Assembly: GCA_010279815.1 (NCBI GenBank)
Contig: QEOQ01000704.1
Coordinates: 180,733-244,732 of the forward strand
Direction of reading: 5' to 3'
DNA: 64,000 bases
From: Brachionus plicatilis
Lineage: Eukaryota > Rotifera > Eurotatoria > Ploima > Brachionidae
Numbering within the stretch: the stretch's first letter is position 1; each line of letters starts with the position of its first letter. Of the stretch, positions 12,401 through 23,048 are shown piece by piece. The notes below the pieces were generated by a model. That model was not told the origin of the DNA. It worked only from the letters and a program-made list of their open reading frames with translations, and ran no database searches. The position numbers were made by a program, and so were the translations under genes.

Positions 12401-14863
12401 AAGAAAGTGAATTGTTTATTGTAGTGGGTATAGAGATTGGTATTAGTTCACTGACAAACAAATCGCTTTGGCTCGACTCGTTACCATTGTTTGAGTAAAT
12501 CAATTGCTTAATTGTCCTCGAGCCAGGTGAATTGAGATTGTGCAGCGATGTGGAGGAAGAAGAACTGTATGAAGCTATTGAATCAGTGTGATTGCTTTGA
12601 CAATCGAGACGGTTGTAAATAAATTTTTGTCTATTGAATTTGTATGTGTTGGTACTTTTCATTTTGACCAAAGTTAAATCACAGTTTATTTCTGCTAATT
12701 GGTCTTTGAGATACTTAATGTTAGATTCGGAAAATGCTATTTCTAGTCTAAGGTTTCGTTCTGTTTGATCATTGCAGCAGACCCTTTGAGAAAATAAAAC
12801 ATTAAATCTGACAAAGCCTGATGAAATTAGAGCAACCTTTAGAAAAATGAATTAGACTCGGTTCATAGTCAAGTCTATCATTTTAACTAGTTCTATTAAT
12901 GAAAACGCTTTTAATGCTTTTAATAAAATTTAGCTTAGAAATTATTTTCGAGCTTTTGGTTTAGAATTAAACAACTCGCCGGGATGCTGCGTCTCCTATG
13001 GATTTTTTAGTTTCCAAATTCTGTAAATAAATCATTTTTTGCTATTTAATTTTTGTTGTTTATAATAAATTTACAAATTCAAAATTACTCATAATTCTCT
13101 TTTATCTTTGTGTTTTTTTTTTTGCTTTTTTAAGATATTAACCAAAAGGTCATTAGGAATACCTGAGGATTTGAAAACAAAAGAGCGAGCTTAAAAGTTT
13201 TCTTTATAAATATGCACCACAATTAGTTCCACATTTAAAATAAAAGTTTATAAAATAAAAATTTTTGAGACCACTTATTTAAAAAAAAAAGTCAATCCGT
13301 ATTTTACATCTAGCAAGAAATCTGCATATATTTTAGAATATTGCTATAAATTGAATAAAACAGTGTTTATTTAATATAGATTTTTTTTTTAATTATGAGA
13401 AAACTTTTTAAAATTTTATTTTTAAAATTTTATATCAAAAAATTGTTATTTTAGTTTAAATTTTTTTTTTAATTTTAAAGTATTTAGTCTATTAGAAAAT
13501 TTAAATTGTGTATTTAAAATTTTTTAAAATAATTTACTTTCCCGATAAAAATTGATACAAAATTTTGTATCTTAATTTTACAATTAATTTTAAAAAATTT
13601 ATCATTCTATAAGATAATTTGTCATTTTTTTGATTGATTAGATTCCTAACCTATTTTATGAAATTAAATACTTGTAAATAGAAAACCCAAGACCAGCTTT
13701 CAGTCATTTGTGTCGTATATTTTTATGCTTTTGCATTATAACCTTATAAAAAAACTTAAAAATCTTAAATTTTAAAATTAAAACTTCTGATGAAAAAGCT
13801 TGTTTAAAATGTTTTCAAAAAACTTTAAAAAAATTATTGAACTTTATAGTCAAATATCTTTGATACTCAAATCTTGATTCTAATAAAATATGTTTATGAT
13901 CAAAGATGCTTTCTTATTGCCAAAAATTTGAAAATATTTTAATATTATTTAAAGTTGCAAGAATATATTTTAGAAAAAAAAATCATTTACAGTGTCTTCT
14001 TTCTTTCTTAAATCTTTTTTTTTATTCATATTTTTTAATTTGTTTTTATCTAATTTTGGATGAGCTATTACTCGATTTATGAATAAACCAAAAGAATATA
14101 TCACTTGCTCATTACAATCAAAAACAAATAATTTAAACTTTTGAAAAAGGAGACAGGTAGAAAAAGAGCAGAAATTCAGTTAAAAATACATGAAAAAAAT
14201 TGAACCCTATATAGAAAAATATATATATAAAAAGGAAGAAAAAATTTAAAAAAACCAAGAAACATTCTTCGCATAAACAGAATTTGTCTTCAATTTTAAA
14301 TCTACAAAAAAATTAAATAATTCCGTCATAATTAAATTTATTTTACAACATTTCATTTGTTTTACTTATTTTTTGTTGAGCTTATAATTTTTTTTTAGTT
14401 AAAAAAAAAATCTTTAATAGAATCTTGATCAAGAGGCATCATGGGTGTCCAAACAAATACAACCAAATATGAAAAGAAATAAAAAGAAAATGTAATGAAA
14501 TGAAAATTAATTAGCGTTTAAATTTTTATAGTTAATTTAAAAGCTGAATATTCAATGATAAAATTTAAAATTTTTCAATGAAAAAATATTCAAAAAGAAT
14601 GATAAAATGACATGGTTTCACTTACTTTAACAAATTAATAGCTCCGTGTTTAATTCGCGATTCTTTATTTATTAGATCATTTATTTCGCTTCGCTTTTGT
14701 CTATTAGACTCAAATTTCTTTTGATTAATCTACAAATATTTGAATAGAGTTATTAACTTTATAGCAAAAAAACTTAAAAAAAAAAACGGCGAAATAATCT
14801 TACATATTTTTGCTCAGGCTCTTCATAATCACTGAGAAAACAATTTGCGCCGGATCCGATCAT
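3459..14863 (-). CDS. RHPN: Rhophilin (HR1-BRO1-PDZ Rho effector), nine exons
   Basis: Rhophilins bind active Rho through an HR1 coiled coil and act as scaffolds on the actin cytoskeleton and membranes. Phase-consistent exons with GT-AG borders: 14804-14863, 14626-14729, 12129-12783, 11556-12062, 8356-8725, 8174-8294, 5419-5501, 5127-5362, 3459-4361, giving about 1012 residues. Order: HR1 (about 20-110), Ser-rich linker, BRO1 (about 235-630; FTWYDSINGV, EKASILFNCSALYSQ), PDZ (about 672-755; FGITVKGDSPV, RQGDFIIAIQ, KHGEVV). A tail of about 257 residues follows, much longer than in the roughly 690-residue vertebrate proteins as I recall them. It is basic and Asn/Lys-rich and holds a twice-repeated NNFNS-x-E-x-D motif. 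Introns of 2830, 2672 and 765 nt contain transposons; the 1842-nt intron has none that I could identify. The rest are 56-74 nt. Confidence 0.9.
4517..4815. mobile_element. Foldback element of the GGCAAAATGTAATTTATTG family, copy 1
   Basis: The terminal inverted repeats GGCAAAATG...CATTTTGCC extend about 130 bp into the element. The flanking direct repeat is ATAAAATT (4509-4516 and 4816-4823), an exact 8-bp target duplication. It is inserted in the 765-nt intron of rhophilin. A second copy with its own 8-bp duplication is at 21922-22244. There is no coding capacity. Confidence 0.85.
6560..6974. mobile_element. Truncated TA-type palindromic element (right end ...CGGCACTG)
   Basis: The right end CAAATCGGCACTG followed by TA matches the complete element at 41553-42085, as does the interior (AAAAAGTAGTTTCTATTTAT, then TATATCAATTACCTTT). 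The left terminus is absent; similarity fades near 6560. It lies in rhophilin intron 6. Confidence 0.6.
7305..7811 (+). pseudogene. Broken zinc-finger transposase relic, MULE/FLYWCH-like
   Basis: A start region at 7305-7505 reads CGSLKELKRLVKNL. After a frameshift near 7490 the peptide continues as ADCDKDTYKCKFNKKDC, then SIYFKV, then VSDNQHSNH: a Cys/His cluster of the kind at the N-terminus of MULE-type transposases or FLYWCH fingers. A second shift leads to a C-terminal zinc ribbon, CEKCGAKMTRRRFWACPNKC, stopping at 7811. The whole catalytic middle is missing, so this is a deletion derivative carrying only the two ends of an ORF. It sits antisense in rhophilin intron 6. Family assignment is tentative. 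Confidence 0.5.
9000..9254. mobile_element. Right-end fragment of a TA-type palindromic element
   Basis: The segment ends in TATCAAATCAGCACTG followed by TA, matching the CAGTGC/ACTGATTTG-type termini of the TA-flanked elements here, with ACGTAA/TTTACAT sub-terminal blocks. No left end was found. A pogo-like element starts immediately after the TA at 9255-9256. Confidence 0.45.
9257..10385. mobile_element. pogo/Tigger-like element with TA target site, decayed
   Basis: The left terminus CAGTAAAAGCTCGATTATG and the right terminus (read inwards) CTGTAAAAGCTTGATTATG are inverted repeats flanked by TA. The CTCGATTAT core is typical of pogo/Tigger ends. Repeats of GGGACATAAT/GGGATATAA occur sub-terminally at both ends. 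The only coding trace is a minus-strand acidic C-terminal tail at about 10076-10170 (ETDEDLNLDLEPK). An inner palindrome (9447-9726) looks like a second inserted MITE. The whole block lies in rhophilin intron 4. Confidence 0.65.
9447..9726. repeat. Palindromic insertion inside the pogo-like element
   Basis: The arms CATGCAGCAAATTTAAAATT and (reverse complement) AATATTTTAAATTTGATGCATG, plus AATGCGATTTTAAAATTGCATG and its counterpart, pair over about 70 bp with mismatches around an AT-rich core. Exact ends and target duplication are unresolved. Confidence 0.5.
10383..11442. mobile_element. Long-armed palindromic TA element with transposase remnant
   Basis: Arms of about 400-460 bp (10383-10843 and 11048-11442) are near-perfect reverse complements. 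The right end reads inward CAGTCCTGATTTGTTCC next to TA; the left end reads CTGATTTGTTCC and abuts the preceding pogo-like element, so its first bases are ambiguous. Sub-terminal TTTACCGGAATTCCCGTAAA blocks are prominent. The non-repeated core of about 200 bp encodes the end of a DDE transposase (separate entry). Confidence 0.75.
10799..11029 (+). pseudogene. C-terminal fragment of a Tc1/mariner-type (DDE_3) transposase
   Basis: The 76-codon frame contains LPNLNPIEMLWNEMKEF. This is the hallmark around the third catalytic acidic residue of Tc1-like DDE transposases (SPDLNPIE-x-x-W). Upstream codons come from the palindrome arm rather than from the transposase, so the enzyme is cut just before this motif. 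TA-flanked ends of the surrounding element agree with a Tc1/mariner origin. It cannot be active. Confidence 0.7.
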
Positions 14864-15114
14864 TTATGAAACTATTTGATTCTAAAATCCAATCTAATTA
14901 GATTAGGGACTCTAAATCTCTAAATAAACATTGCCAAAAATCCTTTATTCAAATATTTAAAAGAACAAAAATTAATATAAAAAGACAGTGAGATAAGAAC
15001 AAGAAGAAAAAGTGTCCATTAGTTGTCCCAAATTTTTTCTATTTAAGGTCAATCGATTTCAGAACTATTTTTTTTTTATTGAGAAAATTTTATTTTTTTT
15101 ATTTTCATTTATAT

Positions 15115-18100
15115 CTAAAGTTCAAATATTGAAATGAAATCTTTTTTTAAAACATCCCATTTAAATTTATCAAAATAATTTCTCGTATCAATTATTTCGG
15201 ATAAAAATTTTTCGCTTGACTTATTTTGGCGTGATAATCTAAATTGCTTTGGCCGTGAACAAATTTGTTTCAATTTTTTGACAAGTTGGGTTTCTGTCGA
15301 ATAAAGGCACTCTTTTGGATACAATTCCGGATACACAAGCCTATTCGGCAGAATGGGATATGCACCAAACATGCATGCTTCGATGCTTAAAGAACAAAAA
15401 TAAGTCAGGTGTTGTCAAATAATTATTTTAAAAAAACAAACACCGAAACGCCAAAAAACTCGTGCAAACTTGTTGAGATGATTAAATCGCTCTGGCTCAG
15501 CACTTCAAAGTACTCCAATTTGCTTGATAGGTAGCCCCATTTCTCAATTTTAGACCCTAATTTTTGTCTTGCTTCATTGAATACATCTTAAATGTGTTCT
15601 AGGTTAATTTAAAAATTTTAAATTTAAATTTAGTACCTGGCACTTGTGCAAACTGTTCGCCTACTACATTCAGCCGAAAATCTATTCCCATGTCTTCTAG
15701 TTTAAATAAAGCATTGAAAAATTCACTTGGATTCTTATCATGTTCCCAGCGATGCGACCATAGAATCGAAATGGGTCGATCTAAATAATTTTTGAGAATT
15801 TAACACCAAATTTTGAAAAATAGATAACAAACAATAAAAAGATACAAAATTTTTTAATTATTCTATTGTTCTACAATTGTTAAATTAACTTTTTTTTTTT
15901 TGGAAAAATTTACGATAAATTTAAAAATTGATTTATTGCTTTGATAAATTCAATGGCTGTTTTAATTATTTTTCAAGATTAGAAAAATTTTGACTGATAA
16001 AATTATTCATAAAAAAACAGAATGGTATTTCCGAAATCTTTGGGTATTATTTCACAAATTGTCATGGTGTCCAATTGATGTATTGTTTTAATTATAAAAA
16101 AAATGTGAAAAATTAGTCAAAAAATTTCAGTTCATTTCATTTCTAAATGAAATACAAAAGGGTTCAAGATAATACCCAAAAAATCTTCTAGAATTGTTAG
16201 ATTTTATTAGATAAATTATTAATTTTCAATTATTTTTATTTTTTTTAATTTGTTCTAGCCTTAAATCCTTTGGGTAAAAATGTAAAGTGAGGCAAAAAAT
16301 AAAAAAAATTAAATAGCCATCGAATTAAACTAATTATTTAATTGATACACCAGAATAAGAAACTAGGCAAATCTAAATAAAATTAAAACATCCAAAAAAA
16401 TATTTTATTGAAAGATATAGGAGATGAAAAGAACATTATTTTTAATGTCCAATTATTTTAATATTTGTAACATTTTTATTTTCAAAAAAATTATTAAGTA
16501 GCAACAGAATTATAAGAGTAGACTCATCGGATTTTTATAATTCCTCTAAAATATTCAGTCAAAGGTCTGACTGTCAAAGGGGCTAAATTTTACAAAAAAA
16601 TTGGAAATTTATCTTTAAATCTTTCATATGTCTTTAATCAAATTATTTAATACGTCAGTCATTTTTTTCTTTAAATATGTCTAATTTTACCCAGTGGGTT
16701 TACATGATTTGAAAAAGATAGGAAGTAAGATACTAACTAAGAAAAAAAAATTATCTTCACCTCTTTTTTTGGCGTAGTTTTTAGGCATTTAAAAGATATT
16801 TCGCTTACTTTTAAAAAATTAAATTATGATATTCTATTCAGTTAATTAATTATTAAATATTTGTGATATTTTAAAAAATCTAAAGACAATTTTAAGATTC
16901 AATTTTAAAAGGGTTTGAGTTTATAACTCTAGTGATGAGAAGTTATTTCATCTGCCTCTGTAAGATTTAAAAAAACCTTTTTTTTATTTTTATAAAATTT
17001 AATTAAAATAAGAAAATTAAATTTTATAACTAATCCAAAGCTATATTAAAAAAATTGAAAATTATAGTTTATAATTTGAATATCTAACTTTTAAATTTTT
17101 TTTAAATATAGATCAAAAATCATTAAAAACAGGCATTGTCATTTTAGAATGTAAAATTTCTTTGAAAATAGCTTAAAACCTTGCAAACTCTCGCATGGTG
17201 TTCTGGTGTAAAATAAATGAGTTAAAAAAATATTTTTTAATTTTTTTGTAAACAAATAAAATTTATCTCTGGATAATATCAAAATTATTTATTTTATTTA
17301 GTAGGCTTTAATAAAAAAATCAGCAATTTTAGATTGAGCTTTTAGTATTTTGATTTCTAAAATTAAACAAAAAATTTAAAAAAATCTGAAATAAAATAAT
17401 AATGGAAACTAAAAAAAACTATTAAAGAAATTTTTGGCATGGATTTTAATGTGAAAAAAGTATAACTTTTTACTCAAAAACACGTCTGCTTAAAAATATC
17501 TGGCAAAAATTTGGGTTTAGATTACTAATAAAAATCAAAAAAAAATATCGAAAAAAAAATCTTTATTAAAAAGGCGGAAATTGGAGAAAAAAAGTAGAAA
17601 TTGGCAAAAAATCGTGAGACTGATTTAATAATATTATCAGTAAAATAAACAATGGTCCTGAAAATGGGAAAACACTTTATTAATCAAAGCGAAAAATAAA
17701 ATTAAAAAATAATTAATGGCTACAGAAAATTGAACAAAGATTCAATTGAACAATGTTTTTGGTGTTAGTATAAAAACAAGAACATTTCTGGCATTGGAAA
17801 AATCCAGAAAAGACCAGGAGGGAAAATCTCTTTACTTCAAAATTTAAAGATTTATTTTTTTCGATTCCAGGGTTACTCTAAGGCTTTCTTTAAAAAAAAA
17901 TTATATTTGAAAAAAAAAATTTTAAAGTTATCAGATCTAAGATCAATTAAAGAAGGCTTGATCTTGATCATCCTTAACTCTAATTTAAAAAGGAAAAAGG
18001 TGCACGCAGGTTTAAAATTTCTTAACAATCTGAGATTTTTATCATTTTTAAATTCGATTCCAAGTCACTTAACTTTTCCAAAACTTGTTAAAGAAAATGC

Positions 18101-21100
18101 TTCGAAAAATCAAATCTAATATCTTAAGTTAGTCTGCGCCTTAATCCATAACAGGGTCGCAGTATTTTTTTCAATTAAAAATCGAGAAAAAAAATTTAAT
18201 CTCTTAAGCTCTTTTTTATGAAATAAAATTAAAATAAATCTCAAAACTTAATTCCTAAACCAATTTTTTGTTTATACTGTAAAAAAAAGCACTTTTTTTT
18301 ATTTGCTCTAAAAATAACCTATAAACTTTATAACTCAAGTTAAAAAAATAAAAATTGCGTTTTGATACAATTTTTAAATGCATTAAACGACCTGAGGTCA
18401 AAAATCGAATCTATAGAGTAAAAAATACAAAAAGAATCAAAAATCAATTGCAGGTCAATATTTGATATTCAAATTTTAAATCACAAATTAATTATTGGCA
18501 AAGTTAATTGCGCGTTTAATATAATGTTTTGACTTAAACGCTAGTTTTTAATGTCGCTAGAGCAATAAAACTTAAAAAAGCTACTAAAATTAATAAAAAA
18601 TTAAAAATTCATAATAAACTTCTAGATTTTGTGTGACTTTAAATTTAAATAAATTTCACTAAACATTTACTTGAATATTTTTCCATGTTCAAAGTGCAAA
18701 TTATTTGATGCAGAACAGTTTTATTTATGATGGTATCAATAAAGCTTTGATTTAAATTTATTGGAAAGTATAAAACCAGACACTTTGGTGCCAGTTCCTT
18801 TTCCACATTCAAGCGGACTCGATAATCAGGCATCTGTTTAAGAAATGAATTTATGTTTGATAGAAAAGTTGTACGATTGTAATTCGAATTGAAGAAAATA
18901 ACATCAGCAACAAGACTTAAAAATTTTGAAATAAAGAAAAAGAGCTCAAAAAGTGTTATATTTTTTTAAAAAACCTGGTAAGTATTTGATTGTAGCCATA
19001 CTGGAAGTCTCTTTGTTGCTTGTTTTCGATGGAGTTTTTGTTGCGAGTCGATTGACTTTGAATTGGATAGACAAGCTGGTTTTCGTGAAAGTAAACTACC
19101 TTTTTTGTGCTTCTTAGATCTTTTCTAAGCGACACAAGTTCGGATAAATTCAACACCGAACTTGTGAATAGTATCCTTAAATTAATGTACAAATTTATTG
19201 ACTTAATTAAAATTTATTTATATATTTATTAAAATATTGGTTTAGCTTTAAATAGTTTGTCTGAAAACTCGAATAAATTTATCTCATTCAACAAAAAAAA
19301 ATATCATATTACTCAAACTTAATTGGGTCATTCTTATCAAATTGAACATTATTTTATTTGAATTTTTTCCTCAAAAAATGAATTTTAGTTTAAATTAAAT
19401 TTGATGCTGGTCTAATTTGTCCTAAAATGAATTTGAATTCGAATCGCAAAAGGTTTGTATCACTAGAAGTTGAGCTTTTTTTTATTAAGCTAAGGATATA
19501 AATAAAATTTAATCAGCTTGTGTGATTAAATTATTTAATGACATTACTTTGAAAAATAAGATTTGCGATAAGCGAAAATTTTTCGTTGCTTTATTTAATA
19601 AAAATAAATTCTTAGTTCGACCAAATCAACTTTTTTCAATAGAAAAATCTATTAATTAATATTGATAATTCAAAATTTTTTTTTAGATTTATTGAGATGT
19701 TTGGATAATTTGATATTATAATAAAAAAATTTTAGCTTTGTTATTTTTTTACTATTAAAGCTTTTCAAACCCTTAATAAAGTAATCATTTAATTTTTTCA
19801 TTAATTTTTTTCAATTTTAGTTTAATAAATGAAATAAATCTATCTTGAATTCAAATGAACTGTAACATTAAATTTTTAGATTCTAATTTTGCCAAAAGGA
19901 CAAAATAGAAAAAAATTTGATATAAAGAAAAACTAAAATAAATAGATTGTTTTCACGAGTTTTTTGATTAAATATAAAAAAGTCTCATATTTTTTTAAAG
20001 ATTTAGATTTTTTGTTAATTAAAAAAAATAGTTTTTTTTTCTGATTATATACTTTAACCGATCATATATTTAAAGTTTATTTTGAAAAAATATCCAAAAA
20101 ACTTACCAATTTTTTATTTTAGAGACCAAAATTGGTTCTGTAAAGTCATTGTAAATTTTGGAACAAAAAAAAAAGGAAAAATTTTTAATTGAAACATTTT
20201 TTGGGTCTTGTACCCTTCCCGGACAATTGTCCATGGACAATCATATATGTCTGATTGGTGGACAAATTTTTAATAAAAAAAATTTTTTTTAAATTACCTG
20301 GACAATTAGAAATACAGGTGGACAATTAGAAAAATAGGTGAACAATTAGAAAAATATGTGGACAATACACAAAAAAAATTTATTTATTTTAAGTCAATTA
20401 TTCAATATAATTAATTATCTATTTAACTTTTTATCTCAATCAAAAATAAATTTTACTTTTTTTTACTTAAAAGCGTCATTTTTTGTTTGATAATTGAAAA
20501 TAAATTTTTTTAAGCGTTTTTATTTCAAAAATATTGCAAGTTTAATAAGCAATTTTTTATTTATTTTAAAAGCTGTTATAAGTTAACTTAATTACCTTTT
20601 TTTAATTGGACATTTTGTAAATTACCTGGACAATTAGAAATACAGGTGGACAATTGAAAAAATGGATGGACAATAAACTAAAAAATTTGTCCACCAATCA
20701 GACATATATGATTGTCCATGGACAATTGTCCGGGAAGGGTACAAGACCCCATTTTTTTTACAACTACCGTATTCCCTCGTTCGATTATGTTGCACCATAA
20801 GCTAAGCTACCAGCTTTTGGACCATGCACCAAAGTACATTTCACCCATGCTAAATAATTTGTAATTTTTTATTTTAATTTGCACGTCTTAGCTTGTAGTG
20901 CAGCATAATCGAACGAGGGAATACGGTAATTAATTAATTTACAAAAATAAATTAACAAAAATATTTTTTTGATTTAAGATTTGATTTTTAAAAAAAATTC
21001 AAAAACTCAATTAAATTTTTAGGACAAAAAACAAAGAAAAAAAGAATCAAAAAGGTTCGAAAAACACCTCTGGTCTTTGAGTTTAAATGATTTTCTAATA

Positions 21101-22625
21101 AATTTAATGCTTTGGAGACTGGTAGAATTTTTACAGAAGCATTATTTGAGTGAGACTAAAGACAAAAAGTTTTTAAATTTGAAAATGTTGTTTTGTTCCA
21201 AAATTAAAAGTGCTTTCTTTAAATTGTATCAGCTGATAATTTAATTTATCTGATAAATTTCAGCTCCTCCAGTATAATTCTATTATATTAAAATGTGTTT
21301 TTTAAGAATTTTTGCAGAAGATCTATTTAATGTATAAAAATCAGCTGATCTAATTTATAAAACCAAATTTATTTTTTTAAAATAAAAAAGTTTTTAAGTT
21401 TTTTTGATTTTCTTTTTTTTTTTTTGATCCAAAATTTACATTACCACCTTTACCACGAGTGGGCTCACCAAAAATTACCAAAACAAATTTCCAATTGACA
21501 TTTTTATCAAAAAGAATCTCATTCTTGTAGATCAAATATCTTATCATAACTCATCATGTTTTATCATTATATATAGAAAATCAAAGGCTTCAAATGAAGT
21601 GAAACGATCTCACTGAACAGTTCTTTATACAAATATCAAATAAGATCAATATTCAACTATTAAGCCCAGTGTTTTTTAAAATATAAAGAAGAACTTTTTA
21701 ACTTTTTTGACTTATCTTATTTTTTTTAAATAACTTTTTGAAATAAAAAATTTCCATGCATAATTTTTTTTTTATGGCAGAGTAAAAAATTTGATTAAAT
21801 TTAATTTTTCTAATTAAATAAAAACATTTTAAATGCACAATCAAATTTCATCACATTCTGATTTTAACATATTTTTAACATTTCATTTTTAAACATTTTA
21901 AAAAAAGATATGTGCATTTTCGGCATAATGTAATTTATTGTACATTTTTATATTTTTACATTTTTACAATTTTGAGAGAAAAAAAAAAATCTCAAAATCA
22001 AAAAATCTAAAAAAAATTTCATTCAAGAAAAGTAATAATAAATTCCCAATTACTTAAAAGGAGTTTTAGAAAAATTTAAATGCAAAAACCAAGGATAATT
22101 TTTTGAAAATCCCTTTTAATTAATTGCAAATTTATCATTACTTTTCTTAATGAAAATTTTTTTAAGTTATTTTTATTTTGAGATTTTTATTTTTTCTCTC
22201 AAAAATGTAAAAATATAAAAATGTTCAATAAATTACATTTTGCCGCATTTTCAATTTAAAAGTGGCAGTTCCTTTAAAAAATTTAGTCAAATATTTTTTT
22301 GATTATTTCTAAACTTGATAAATATTTTAAGATTCTTGTCAAAAACTTTTCCACTAGGCGAATATCGGATGAATAGCTGATAACAAAAAGACAGCTATAA
22401 AGTAGCATACTTATAGTTATGTTCCATTGGTATGATTTGACTGAAATGCAAAGCAGAACACCTAGCTCTCCAGTGCCACTTTTTTGCAGACATTGTATAT
22501 AAATGATATTTTTTTTTAAGCTTTAACTCTTGTTCAATAAGATCAATTAGTTGCTTGTGACTTCCTCCATAGAAAGCTTCAATGACGCATATTTCAGCAC
22601 TTGATTTTGAATTCGGTGCGTTCAT
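15115..22625 (-). CDS. GTDC1: tRNA-queuosine alpha-mannosyltransferase (GTDC1/QTMAN), six exons
   Basis: In animals this GT-B enzyme adds mannose to queuosine at the wobble position of tRNA-Asp. Phase-consistent exons: 22411-22625, 18975-19175, 18671-18915, 15637-15780, 15442-15586, 15115-15385; about 406 residues. Diagnostic blocks: EAFYGGSHKQL (start), KKWHWRARCSALHFSQ, YFHENQLVYP, RDFQYGYNQIL, LWSHRWEHDKNP, SLHEFFGVS, then VYPELYPKECLYST near the end. The internal low-conservation insert of the vertebrate protein is absent. Start: the ATG at 22625 puts the family motif at residues 13-25. Intron 1 (3235 nt) holds three inverted-repeat elements; intron 3 (2890 nt) is AT-rich with none recognised; the others are 50-59 nt. 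Confidence 0.92.
20203..20749. mobile_element. Foldback element GGGTCTTGTACCC with iterated GGACAAT motifs
   Basis: Terminal inverted repeats of about 67 bp (GGGTCTTGTACCCTTCCCGG at the ends) are almost identical. The flanking direct repeat is CATTTTTT (20195-20202 and 20750-20757), 8 bp but low complexity. The termini contain the perfect palindrome GGACAATTGTCC. Inside each arm GGACAATTAGAAA-like units are repeated three or four times (about 20296-20365 and 20625-20675). There is no ORF. It sits in GTDC1 intron 1. Confidence 0.8.
20767..20926. mobile_element. 160-bp MITE with TA target duplication
   Basis: CCGTATTCCCTCGTTCGATT at the left and its reverse complement at the right, extending about 28 bp, are flanked by TA (20765-20766 and 20927-20928). 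The size, ends and TA site fit a short Tc1/mariner/pogo-type MITE. It lies 17 bp from the preceding foldback element, in GTDC1 intron 1. Confidence 0.8.
21922..22244. mobile_element. Foldback element of the GGCAAAATGTAATTTATTG family, copy 2
   Basis: The ends GGCATAATGTAATTTATTG and CAATAAATTACATTTTGCC match copy 1 at 4517. The flanking direct repeat is GCATTTTC (21914-21921 and 22245-22252), an exact 8-bp target duplication different from that of copy 1, so the two insertions were independent. It lies in GTDC1 intron 1. Confidence 0.87.
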
Positions 22626-23048
22626 TTTCTAAATCATCAAATTCAAGAAATTTGTGATATTTTTTAATTTTTGACTTGGTCAAGTACTCCCAAAGTTGGT
22701 GATAATACAAATAAAAAATATTTAAAAAATTTTGTTTTATTCAGAAAATAAAAAAATTTTTTTATAAGAGTTAAAAATTTATTTTGAATTATCTATCAAA
22801 ATGCTTTTAATGCATGTAAAATCAATATAAAATCTAGTTCTAAATAAAATTTAAAAATTTATGAAATCAATAAATTTGAAAAGAGGCAACAAAAAACTCC
22901 TTGTTAAAAGAATTGATGAGAAAATGAATCTATTGTTTTATTTTATTAAAAATTTTTTCTAAAAATTTTGAACATGGAAAATACAATAGTTTGTAATACC
23001 TAATCAATTGAGTATTTAGAGAAAAAAATTGATTCTAGAAATTCTAAT
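22626..23048. other. Intergenic spacer, nothing recognised
   Basis: AT-rich sequence between the SPFH gene stop and the GTDC1 start. It must hold the GTDC1 promoter and the SPFH 3' end, but no convincing element could be picked out. Confidence 0.5.

Noticed and set aside
20290..20370. Spaced repeats that could suggest a CRISPR-like array
   Set aside because: The units are short, imperfect and inside a transposon with terminal inverted repeats and flanking duplications, in a eukaryotic genome.
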